This document shows positions 36,401-48,400 of a stretch of 64,000 nt of DNA, one piece after another. Position numbers and translations under genes: made by a program. Source of the stretch: Aegilops tauschii subsp. strangulata (lineage: Eukaryota > Streptophyta > Magnoliopsida > Poales > Poaceae); contig NC_053037.3 in assembly GCF_002575655.3 (NCBI RefSeq), forward strand, positions 248,963,135 through 249,027,134, given 5' to 3'. Below the pieces are notes generated by a model. The model did no database searches. It was not told where the DNA came from and was given only the letters and a program-made list of their open reading frames with translations. How positions within the stretch are numbered: position 1 is the stretch's first letter; each line of letters starts with the position of its first letter.

Positions 36401-39400
36401 CAGGTCCTAATTCACGAGGTCTCTGATCACAAAGGTTGAGTTACTACTATGGTGTAACATCTATGGGTCTACCCATCTCCCTCGATGTTCTATCTATCAC
36501 ATTTCATGATAGTCCCTTTGTAAAGGTGATGTAGGGTAGAGACCCTATGTGGCCCAATCTTTACGAATTGGAGGTGGATTTGAGGAAGAATACGAAGGGA
36601 AACATACAAATCAGCACACATAGATGCAAATAAAGATACACGTAGATAGATCCATGATCCAAAGAGTGGATGGAACAAGATAGGGTTCTTCCCTAAGTCC
36701 TAGGACTAGGAGGGCTTGATGCTTCTATGAAGCATTTCTTCTCCACGAGAGGCCTTGCAACCATAGATGGTTCTTCTCATATAGAGGTCTTGCAATCCCT
36801 CAGGATTCTCCACTCATGGTGGTCTTGATCTCCATAGGAGAGGATAGATCCCAGAAGGGGAGGTACATGAGCTAAGCTCTATGGTGTCTGTTCTAATCTT
36901 AGCTAACCCTAGAAATGAGGAGGGGGAGGTCTATTTATATTACAAGCCATGAAGGGGTAAGTGAGGGGCGGAACCGCGGAAGGAAGGGATACAAGGCCCG
37001 TGGCCCACTCATGCGAGCAGGCAGGTACCGTATGTCCAACGGCTCGTGAGGCGCCGGATGTCCAGTACGCTCCGGAAATCCGCCCGTTTCTTCTCGGGTG
37101 CGTGGCACTGGATTCCGGTGGGTACTGGATGTCCGGTACTCCATCGGATGTCCTGCCGCTGGAGCACGACTTGGCTGCTCCTCGCTGGCTTCTCTTCTTC
37201 AGGCACCGGACGTCCGGTAGTGGGATGTCCGGTGGCTGTAACTCGCTGCAGCTCCGTCTTCGCTTCCATGCTTCCTTCGCGGATGGTATAGTCATTCCTT
37301 TGCGCTTGTACTCCTCGTCATCCGTGAATCTCCGCTCAAACCTATACATGCACGATGGAGGGTCAAGTAGTATACCATCCAAGAAGGGATCAAGTGAACA
37401 TGTGTAAAGGAGATGATTCACCTTTTTATGTATGAAGTAGATGTCGCACGTGTCACTTGACATGGTGATGCCATAGGATGCTCCGCATCAAAAGGGATCT
37501 GCCAGGTTTTTGTCTGTTCGAATATATGTAACAGTTCTTACTCCGAAGTTTCTCAACTTCCTGACAGACTTCAAACGTCTCTTCACGTGTCTTGATGACT
37601 TCCATTATCCTTAGAATTGTTCACTTTAGCGATGACCATTTGGCTGTCACAATCCATAAGAATTGCCGGTGCAGGTTTTTCAACCAGATGCAGGTCTATC
37701 AAGAGTCACACAGCCATTCTGCTTCAGCAGTGGCTGTGTCTAAAGCAGTAAGTTCTGCTTCCATGGTTGACCTTGTCAATATGATCTGTTTACAAGACCT
37801 CCATGCACTGCGCCGCCTCCATTAATAAATACATACCCACTTGTGGCGTCGAGATCGTGCTGCGGGAGAGCGATCGAGCGGCTGTTGGAGACCTTGAGGT
37901 GCGGATTGAAGACCTGCAGGGGGCGGCTGCACACCAGCACCAGATCGAGCGCAGATCACCAAATCAATCAGCCACACACTAGATTGAGGTGACGGGCAGC
38001 GGGCAGAGCAGCGGCTGGCCAAGGTAGCAGCAGCCGGCGAGGGAGAGGAAATCACGACAGCCAAGAGAGCAATGGCAGCGCGAGATTTGATCAGGAGGGC
38101 GAGTTGTGACACCCAAAAAAATCCCTAATCTTGGGCTCATGATACCATGTTATGGATGCAACTTATCTCTATTGCATAGCTCAAGGGTACACAAGACTTA
38201 GGGTACAAGGAAAGAGACATAGCTTAATAAGGACTCCTAGACTAATATTAATACTCCTTAACACTTGGCACGTAGGTCAAACCGCCCTACAATTATTTTT
38301 TGCTAGAATACCAGTTAACAAACATTTCTGTTTTCACATCAGTGTTCTAACTCCTTACTTCAAAGAGGAGGTGCTCTTTTCGACAGAAGATCTGCATAAA
38401 AAAAATGAGGACGGGATTTCTATCCTGTTCTATTTACGGAAAATATATCCAGGTACTCCTATATTCATTTATCTGACAATTGTGAATGTTAATTATCTTC
38501 TGCTGTCAGCAAATGCTCATCATGAACTATTGCATGCTAATAGATGAATGGAAGAATTGTCTTGAGCGCATAAAATTTGTACCAAAGGATGAGGAGTCCC
38601 TTAAATCAAGGATGGATGAGATCTCACCCTGGGCATCTTATAGGGGACAAACGCTCACCAGAACTGGTGAAGTCACTAACTCTCTTATGTTGTATGAACT
38701 TCATCTATCGTGTTTTCTAACTTTCTTTATTACTGTGCTAGTGAGAGGAATGATGTACTACAGGAGGGCGCTTGAGATTCAATGTATTCAAGATAAAATT
38801 GATATTGGTTAGATTAATTTTTTCTCCATCATATATTTTTCATCCTATGCAAATCTGCCTGTGAATTCTTTCCCATTCTTTGCAAATCTGCATATGTTTT
38901 ACTCCATCAGTATTTTGCAGCTAAATTGGACCGCCAGAGAACAACAACATCCTATCAAGAGGGTGGAAACATTGTAGATATGGCACTTGCCATTGCTGAT
39001 ATCAAATTCACCTATGTTGTGTCTTGTCAAGTATATGGCATGCAAAAGGTGTCCAAGAATCTCAAAGATAAAGCTTGCTATCTGAACATCCTTAACCTCA
39101 TGATAATGTACAAAACCTAGTGCATTCATCTTTCCACGAAGATCATAGTAAGGTTACTACAATCCATCTGATATTTGAAATGCACAGGTACCCGTCCTTA
39201 CGGATTGCTTATATTGATGAGGTAGAAGCTCCGACCAAAAATGGAACAACAGAGAAGACTTATTATTCTGTTCTTGTCAAAGGAGTGGGTGAAAAGTATG
39301 ATGAGGTACTTGCTGAATATAAACATAAATGTTTTCACATAGCATCATTTCCATCAAAAGCTTCATTGGCTTCTCTAACTAAAGGTAGAAAACTTCATTT

Positions 39401-42400
39401 TTTATGTTCCTTTTTTAGATAATATTATTTAAGTAGAAATTACACTTGTATGTAAGTATTTGAAGTCTCTGCACAAGTTAGTAGCTTTCCATCAATTTTT
39501 GGTCACCTATTTCTGTGCACATTCATAAACTCATAAAGCATCAATTCACCATCTTTTGGATATGCATCTTTAGTTCAGTGATATTTTTATACTTTGTGCT
39601 GTAAACTTGATTTAGGAAATTTACCGCATCAAGCTTCCTGGCAAACCCACAGATATTGGAGAGGGCAAACCTGAAAATCAAAATCATGCCATAATTTTCA
39701 CCAGGGGAGAAGCACTCCAGGCCATTGATATGAATCAGGTACAGTTTCCATTTCCACAGTGCACGTGTTCAATTCAGCTTAACTTGTCGAAGAAGGTCAA
39801 CCAGGCCAATAATGTAGGCTTGTGTGGTCTGCTGCTGTGATTTGGTTCATTCCTATCCGTCCTTGGCTTCACCACTCAGATTTGTCAACCATTAGTAAAT
39901 TTCGAGGCAGCCGTCCTTGGCCTCACCACTCTGATTTGTCAACCATTAGTAAATTTTGAGGCAAAATTGGGTAAACTGCACTTGGTCGACATTGTCCAAA
40001 CACACCTCAAAACAGTCTCCCTATCTAATTGTACTACTGAATCGTGTTCATTTGCTGGCACACACTCTTCTCTGCCCAAACACACTAAAAATCATGTTGA
40101 CATGCCGGCATACACTGCTGTGGTATTTCCCAATGTTTTTGTTCTGATACCAATTCCGCGTTAGATTTGAAGAGAAACAACGATAATCTGCAATGCAGAC
40201 CAGCTGGTCAATATATTCATGTAGGAGTCATAGAGGAACTATGTGAAACCAGTTGAAAATTGTTAGGAATAAGCAACTTGTATTCCCATGAGGCCATAGG
40301 CCGATATATATACATGTACAGGTGTGGAACATATGCAGGAAACCCCTTATACAACGGGATAAATACAAAGGGGTACATGACTTATATTATAACTCTAACA
40401 CCCCCCCTCAAACTCATGGTGGATGAACAACACTGAGTTTGGAGAGATAAAAGCCATGTTGTGCTCTAGTCTGGGCCTTCGTCAGGAAATCTGCCAACTG
40501 TAACTCGGAAGGCACATACTGAAGAGCAATAACCCGATCCTGCACAGCAGCGCGCACATAGAAAGCATCAACACCAATATGCTTGGTGAGCTCATGCTTC
40601 ACAGGATCGCGCGCAATGCTAATAGCACCTGTACTGTCAGATAAAAGCAGAGTCGGTGTAGTGACAGAAACACCAAAATCCTGAAGTAACCACCGTAACC
40701 AAGTCACCTCTGCCGTCAAAAGAGCCATGGCTCGCAACTCAGCCTCAGCACTCGAACGGGAAACTGCAATCTGTTTCTTCGTCTTCCAGGCAATGAGAGA
40801 ACCACCAAGGAAAACACAGTAAGCAGAAAGTGAACGGCGATCAGAAGGATCACTAGCCCACGTAGCATCCGAATAGGCCTGAAGCTGTAAAGAACTGGAG
40901 CTAGGAAAGAATAGACGGTGAGAGATCGTGCCCCGAAGATATCGGAGAACACGAAGGAGATGACTATAGTGAACCGATGTGGGAGCAGAGACAAACTGAC
41001 TCAGAATATGAACCGGATAAGAGATGTCCGGACGAGTGACAGCTAGATAGACAAGACTGCCAACAAGATGACGATAACGCGTCGGGTCAGGGAGAGGATC
41101 ACCATCAGTAGCACGGAGGTTAACATTGAGCTCCATAGGAGTCTCAACAATGCGCTCGTCAGTAAGAGCAGCACGAGCAAGAAGATCCTGGATATACTTT
41201 TCCTGGGATATAAAAAAGCCATCAGAGGTAGAAGAGACTTGAATCCCAAGAAAGTAGCGAAGAGGTCCAAGATCAGACATAAGAAACTGCTCATTAAGAC
41301 GGGCCTTTACAAAGGCAATATACTCGGGGTCATCCCCAGTGATGACCATGTCATCAACATAGAGAAGAAGAGTCCGACCACGAGGAGAAAGGTGAATAAA
41401 CAAGGCTGGATCATGAGCACTTGCTGAAAAACCAGCAGTAGTGACCATAGAGGCAAAACGCTCAAAGCATGCACGAGGGGCTTGCTTAAGGCCATAGAGA
41501 GAGCGACGAAGACGACATACCATGCCATCAGGAACAGAATACCCAGGGGGTGGCTGCATGTACACCTCCTCACGCAGCTCACCATTAAGAAAGGCATTCT
41601 TAACATCAAATTGAGATATAGACCAGTGGCGTGCAGAGGCAACGGCAAGAAGTGTACGAATAGTGGTCATATGGGCCACAGGAGCAAAAGTCTCGTCATA
41701 ATCACGACCATGCTCCTGCTGAAAACCACGAGCCACGAGACGAGCTTTGTGACGCTCAAGAGAACCATCGGAGCGAGTCTTAACCTTGTAGACCCACTTA
41801 CAAGTGATGGGACGGACTCCGGGAGGAAGAGAAACAAGATCCCAGGTACCAGTGCGTTCAAGAGCAGCAATCTCCTCTGCCATCGCAAACTGCCATTCAG
41901 GATGAACAACAGCCTGACGGTAAGAAGTCGGCTCAAGAACAGCAGCACCAGCGGTGGGAAATCCAAAGCGATCAACAGGCGGACAAGGACGAGAACGCAA
42001 GCCATAAGTAGGCTGAGAGGAAGAGGACGACTCATCCAAGGAAGCATCCACAGGTCGTGAACGACGAGTGTAATGCTGAGGAAAAGATGGAACAATAGAA
42101 GGAGGAATCGCCAAGGTAGAATCGGGGGGTGGCGACGAAGAAGTCACCGGAGATGAAGGTGTAGAATCCGGTGACATGCTAGGTGAGGAGACCGGGGAAG
42201 ATGGTGGCTGCAAATCGACGAGGGGTGGAGTAGCAGAGGGAGTGGAACAAATAGGCACAGGCCCGACGGGGGTGATAGGTGAGTCAGGAAAAGTGAGGAA
42301 AGAGATATCCTCCATGGAAAATATCGAGGAAGATGGGCGTGGAAAGAAAGGACGAGACTCATCAAAAGTCACGTCTCGAGAGATACGCATCCGACGACCG

Positions 42401-45400
42401 ATAGGATCCCAACAACGATAGCCCTTATGTTCATCACTGTAGCCTAAGAAGACACACTCAACAGACTGAGCGGTCAGTTTGGTGCGTTCACGAGGGGCTA
42501 GAAGAACATAGCAAACACAACCAAACAAGCGAAGCATCGAATAATCGGGAGAACGATCAAAAAGACACTCAAAAGGAACACCACCCTGCAAAGCAGCGGA
42601 CGGCTGAAGGTTGATGAGATAGGCGGAAGTGGAGATAGCCTCGGCCCAAAAATGAGGCGGAAGAGAGGCGGCGATCATCATCGCATGAGCCGTCTCAAGA
42701 AGGTGACGATGCTTGCGCTCAGACACGCCATTCTGAGCATGAGCACCAGGACAAGAGAACTGGGCAAGAGTACCCTGCTCAGCAAGAACACCACGCAACA
42801 TCTTAGAGATATACTCGCCAGCAGAGTCAGCACGAAAAACACGAATGGGTGAAGAGAACTGAGTATGAACCATGGCAGCAAAACGCTTATAAATAGACAA
42901 CACCTCACTACGAGAAGTCATGAAATAAAGCCATGTGTAACGAGAAAAATCATCGATGAAAATAATATAGTATTTATGACCACCTTTCGAAGCGAAAGGA
43001 GCCGGACCCCATACATCAGAATGGACTAAATCAAAAGGACGCTTAGACACTGACTCACTATGTGAATATGGTAACTGAATCTGCTTGCCAAGACGACAAC
43101 CCTGACACTCTAAAGAGACATCTCCTGAGACAGACCCCAGAAGACCTCGACGAACTAAAGACGATAACCGAGAACCACACAGATGACCAAGTCGATGATG
43201 CCACTGCTTGAAGGAACCAGTAACAGAGGCGACAGCAGCGGAGGGACTGGCGATGGTGGTGGCAGCGGAAGGAACATGAAGCCAGTCCAACTCCCAAAGA
43301 CCCTGAGAATCACGGCGGCGAGGGCCAGCCCCAACCAGAGTGTGCGTGCGACGATCCTGGACAGAACAAGAGTCAACATCAAGGATGACACGACAACCAG
43401 AATCAGTAAGTTGACCGGCAGAAAACAGATTCATGGTAAGTCGAGGAACATGAGCAACATCAGGAACAGAATAAGGAGTGGAAAGATGGCCTCTACTAGC
43501 AACATAAAGTGGAGTACCATCAGCAGTGAAGACATGAACAGGAGAATCCAGCGAGCGAAGAGAAGACAAAGCGGAAGAATGAGAAGACATATGAAAAGAA
43601 GCTCCAGAGTCCAGAACCCATGGGGATGTACCTGACTGTGTAGAGGGCGGGTGCTCAGTGCGGGAAGCATCAGTCACAGAACCAGCAGTACCCGTCGAGG
43701 AAGAACCTGAAGCCGCGAGCAGACGCTTAAGTCTCAGAATATCTTGCTCAGTCAAAGCAATGGCTGAAGCTGTCGAGGGAGATGACGAAGTCCCTGAGGA
43801 GGAGGATCGCGCCTTGCGCAGGTGTTTCCGCTTTGTGTAGCACTGGGACTCAATATAACCATCATTGTTGCAGTAGTCACAATGTGAACGGGGGCGACCT
43901 GAGCCTCCAGAAGGAGTGGGCAAGATTGGCGGAGCACTCGAGCGAGAATGGGGCGGTGCAGCAGGTGGAGTGGAAGAAGCCCGAGTAGCGAGCACAGAGG
44001 GAACCTCCAGCAAACCAGCACCACGTAAGCGAGTCTCCTCAGCACGAATATCTGAAAGCGCCTCCATGAGAGAAATACGGCCACGAGCAAACAACTGAGC
44101 ACGCCGGGGCTCAAACTCCTTACGGAGCCGAGACAGGAACTCGTAGACGCGATGAAACTCCAAGTTGGCCTGGACAGCCTGGCAGCAGGGGCAAGTACGA
44201 CAACCAGCACTGCGGAGAGAATCAAGCTGGCGCCAGATAGCAGAACTCTGTGCATAAAAGTCATCAACAGTAGAGTCACCCTGCTGAAGAGCATGCTCCT
44301 GACGAACCACAGAAAGGTATAAGGCATCACCAGAGGGCTCATAGCGCTGACGAAGACAGGTCCACATCTGAAAGACAGTAGGAAGACCCAGAAACTCAGA
44401 AGCAAACTGAGGCAGAACACTAGCAGTGAGAACAGCTGCAGCACGAGCATCATCATCAAGCCACTGGGTGTAAACAGACAAAGCACCATGATAAGTCTGA
44501 AGAGCCTCCTCATAAGCCAAAACCCTCTCATCATAAGCACGATCAGCAGTCTCATCAGCAAGCTTAGCCGCATCCTTGGCGGCCTGAGTAGCGTCCGTAG
44601 GAAGAACCAGTGGAGTCGGCGGAGTAGGGGCCACCGGAGGGACCGGACGTGGCGGACAGCAGACCTCGCCAGAAAGAACACCCCAGAGACGAATGCCACG
44701 CATGTGAATGCGCATGAAGCCAGCGAACTCGGTGTAGTTGGTACCATCAAAGATCACCGGACAGCGAGGGACAGCAACATAGCCCGATGCAGCAGACATT
44801 TTTTTTTAGCAAAGATCCGAAATCAGCAGAAAGCCGGACGAGGACGGCGGCTGGAAGCGGGATCTGGCACGGGAATCACGGCGGCGAAACCCAGCGAGAT
44901 GCTGGGGGCGGGATCTGGCACGGGATGCTGGGGGCGGGATCCGGCGGCACAGCCTGGACACACAGCGGCGATCGAGAGGAGAAGGAGCAGCGACGGCACG
45001 ATCCTGACGATCCACACAGCGCCGAGCGGGAGGAAAGGCAGCAGCCCAGCCCAGCCTGGCGATCCACACGGGGTTCGAGCGAGCCTTCGAGCGGGCGGGA
45101 GGGAGCCTTCGAGCGAGCCTTCGAGCGGGACTTCGAGCGAGCCTTCGAGCGGGCGGGAGGGAGCGACGGCGGCTTCCCTTCGAGCGGGAGGGAGACGGGC
45201 CAGACTCGATCGAGACGGATCAATAGCACGAGTTGCAGCGTGCAAAAAATGACCTAGCTCTAATACCATGTTAGGAATAAGCAACTTGTATTCCCATGAG
45301 GCCATAGGCCGATATATATATACATGTACAGGTGTGGAACATATGCAGGAAACCCCTTATACAACGGGATAAATACAATGGGGTACATGACTTATATTAT

Positions 45401-48400
45401 AACTCTAACAAAAATAACCTAAAGTTCCTAACTGTTCCTGCATATTTAGAGTAACAGGACAATGGGTAATAAATTAGTGGTAACTTTTGCCCCTTTACTT
45501 CTAGGATAATTACCTTGAAGAGGCATTTAAAATGAGAAATGTGCTGGAGGAGTTCGGGAGTGACAAATATGGAAAGAGCAAGCCCACTATATTAGGTCTT
45601 CGGGAGCATATTTTTACTGGAAGGTATATCCATCTATCCATAGTTCTGTCCAACTTTTGTTCATGCCATTTATGCTATCCCCCCCCCCCCCCCCCCCCCC
45701 CCATATAAGTAACTTTTTTTCCTTTTCTATCTAGTGTTTCATCACTTGCTTGGTTTATGTCAAACCAAGAGACCAGCTTTGTTACGATTGGACAGCGTGT
45801 TTTGGCCAATCCTCTCAAGTATGTGACCCTCTTCTCATTTTCATTTCCATGTAGAAGCTATTAATCCAATGCTTTTAGTTAGAATGAGAATCTATTTGAG
45901 TTGGCTGTCAGTTCCACTGTATCGTTTTGGTCAAACTATGAGGCCCATGACCATGGAGAATGTACTTGTAATCTATTCAGATTTATCTTGTGAGGAATTT
46001 GTGCTAAAAAACTTATAGTTGTGGCTTAAATTATAAAAGTAAATTACATTATAGGTCTTACGAGCGATTCAAATTTATAAAATAGATTAGATTACGTACA
46101 TTCTCTACACTAAATTCCTAATCTGTCAAATACAGTTGTAGTCTAGTACGAATAATATAATGTGCTACCAAGAAGGCAAGAACTTTGGAATCTTTTATGT
46201 AAAATTAGAGATCGTAAGTCTGATATAAAGATTTAAAGTTTCGTTAGTTATTGTTTGAAAAAAGAAGAGCAAACTGTGATTGGTACCCTCTTAAGGCCAT
46301 ATCGATCCAAATTCCAGGCAGTTTGTAGCTTTTTTTTCGACTAAGGGAGATTTTATTGACTCTCGACGTCGCATGAAGACATTACAGTCATTTTTTAGCT
46401 TAAATGTACTTTTGCTCTAACCACTAATTGCTATTTTGCTAAAAGATTATCCTGAAACCATGCTTTCATAAAGTGACACTTGTATGTAGCTAGTGATACT
46501 TTAGAATCTTTTCCCACCCAGTGTCCTTCTGGGAACCAATAATAAGTAACTAGGTGTTGTCAACTACGCTATTATTATTTTAGGGAGTATGATGGTTTAG
46601 TTAGTGGGAAAAAGAGCTATTCAAGATGTTTGAAAAGTTGTTGCATGTGACATCCTGGCTTAATAGGATGATAGACTACTCATATCAACAAGGTGCACCT
46701 ATAAGTCACTAGATGTTGTTAACTAGGCTATTATGATTTTAGGGAGTATTATGGTTTAGTTAGTGGGAAAAAGAGCAATTCAAGATGTTTGAAAAGTTGC
46801 TGCATGTGACATCCTGGCTTAATAGGATGATAGACTACTCATATCAACAAGGTGCACCTTCTTTTCCGGGAGCCCCATCCAAAAGGAACCTCAAAGTTAA
46901 GCGTGCTTGGTTGGGAGCAATTTGAGGATGGGGGATCAACTGGTTGATCCCGGGTGTGCATGAGTGAGTACAAAGTGCGCAGGAAAGACTAGTGTTGGTC
47001 TTTGTGGTCACTCTAGATCCCAGGCGCAACGGCCAGGAACTGGTGGGTTTGGTCAGGGCATTACATTGCACTACTATGTCAGACCATGGTGGATAACTGT
47101 ACCATGCACCAAGTAACCAACAGAATTATGAGATGAAAGCAGCAGCAGCAACAATAGCAACAATAACAACAAAGCCTTTAGTCCCAAACAAGTTGGGATT
47201 AGGCTAGAGCTGAAACACATAAGATCTTGAAACCAACTCATGGTTTTGGCACGTGATAGCTAACTTCCACGCACCCCTGTCCACGGCTAGTTCTTTGGTG
47301 ATATTCCAGTCCAAAGCAAGGATCAGTAAACTTTTTTGGTCACTAGATAATTGCTAGTCTAGTAATCACTTATCAAATCCTGCCCATGATATACCTACCT
47401 AGGTAAATTTTAGATCTTATTTTGTAATCACTTATTTGGTAAAACTTATTGGCTTACCAAAGGAAACATAATTTCATTTGGTAAGTCAATAAAAGGTGGG
47501 ACAGTTAAGACGGTTTTCAAGGAACACCCGTGAAAAAAACAAGAGATAGGAGGGAAAAATCAAATGGAAAGAGGGAGTACGAACGTACGTAAGGTTGGAC
47601 AAAGCACTCTGGCTTGGATAAGAAGGAATGCTATTCTTTTTTTAAGTAGTATGGAGATGTTTGTATCTTCATGTATGTAAGATGCACCATTTTTCTTTTG
47701 ATTATGAGGCTTTGTATCTCTCTAACCCATTGTGATGTACCACAGGGTTCGGTTCCATTATGGCCATCCTGATATTTTTGATAGACTCTTCCATATTACT
47801 AGGGGAGGCATAAGTAAAGCTTCCAAGACTATAAATTTAAGCGAAGATATCTTTTCAGGTAAGTCTACATCTCTTATGAACGTTTCAGTCATCCCTTACC
47901 TAAAATGCATTTATTGAATACAATTTCTTAGGTTTTAATTCAACAATGAGGGAAGGAAATATCACACATCATGAGTATATGCAAGTCGGTAAAGGACGTG
48001 ATGTGGGGATGAACCAAATTTCAAGCTTTGAAGCTAAGGTTGCCAATGGAAATGGTGAACAAACATTGAGTCGTGACATCTATCGTCTTGGACGCAGATT
48101 TGACTTCTATAGAATGCTGTCTTTCTACTTCACTACAGTTGGCTTTTATTTCAGTAGCATGGTAAGAATACATTAACTGAACATATCTAGGTGTAAAAAT
48201 GTCGATGTTATTTCCTTGTTTCTGATGCGTTTATGATTGGGCCGTATGAGAGAACCATGCTAAACATTTAGATAAAAAATCCAATTGTGAGGGCTCTTTA
48301 TAGATTATTAAAAAGATCCCATAAAACAATACGGGAGCATTAGGTGGAGATGATCGAAGTTCAAGCCATTTATTTCATCATGACCAGTATGTTAAATTGG

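Larger units (their letters stand above)
28880..37805 (-). mobile_element. Second copia remnant in intron 28, itself split by other elements
   Basis: An LTR right edge ends TTATTTCTAACA at about 35868 and is followed by ATTCCCCACCAGGTCTC, the complement of a polypurine tract, so the element is on the minus strand. Bases 37500-37800 in reverse read as the C-terminal RNase H part of copia pol, with fragments resembling [16 protein letters not shown] and [16 protein letters not shown], and with frame breaks. LTR-like sequence appears to continue on the far side of the 28955-35450 insert: ACGAAAATAT ends the left part and ATATCGTG begins the right. The left limit is approximate and the element is truncated on the right. 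Confidence 0.6.
28837..38263 (-). mobile_element. Outer copia-like element of the intron-28 nest
   Basis: A 115-bp LTR at 38149-38263 runs TGTTATGG to CCTTAACA. A partial counterpart starts with the same TGTTATGGATGCAACTTATC at 28837. Both outer edges are flanked by CTTGG (28832-28836; 38264-38268), which shows one original insertion. Next to the right LTR, GGCTCATGATACCA is the complement of a methionine-tRNA-like primer-binding site, so the element is on the minus strand. Bases 37806-38135 are its untranslated leader. No gag-pol remains: later elements occupy the rest and the left LTR breaks off after about 40 bases. Confidence 0.8.
40261..45410 (-). mobile_element. Short-LTR copia retrotransposon, copy B, structurally complete, in intron 34
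   Basis: LTRs lie at 40261-40400 (140 bp) and 45269-45410 (142 bp) and differ by one substitution and a two-base TA length change. The target duplication AAAAT is perfect (40256-40260; 45411-45415). The minus-strand primer-binding site TGGTATTAGAGCT and a GAGGGGGGG polypurine tract are present. The gag-pol frame is unbroken. The nearly identical LTRs point to a recent insertion. It lies antisense to the callose synthase gene. Its leader (44803-45240) is unrelated to that of copy A. Confidence 0.95.

Noticed and set aside
36929..37463. A 184-codon minus-strand frame near 36909-37463
   Set aside because: It lies wholly inside the AAAGG-flanked solo LTR and shows no domain.
40414..44799. The 1461-codon open frame as a host gene
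   Set aside because: It has all copia domains and is flanked by LTRs and a five-base duplication.
46826..46960. A genuine 5S rRNA gene
   Set aside because: The match is strong only in the promoter boxes, and the sequence is bounded by Cassandra LTR ends and a target duplication.
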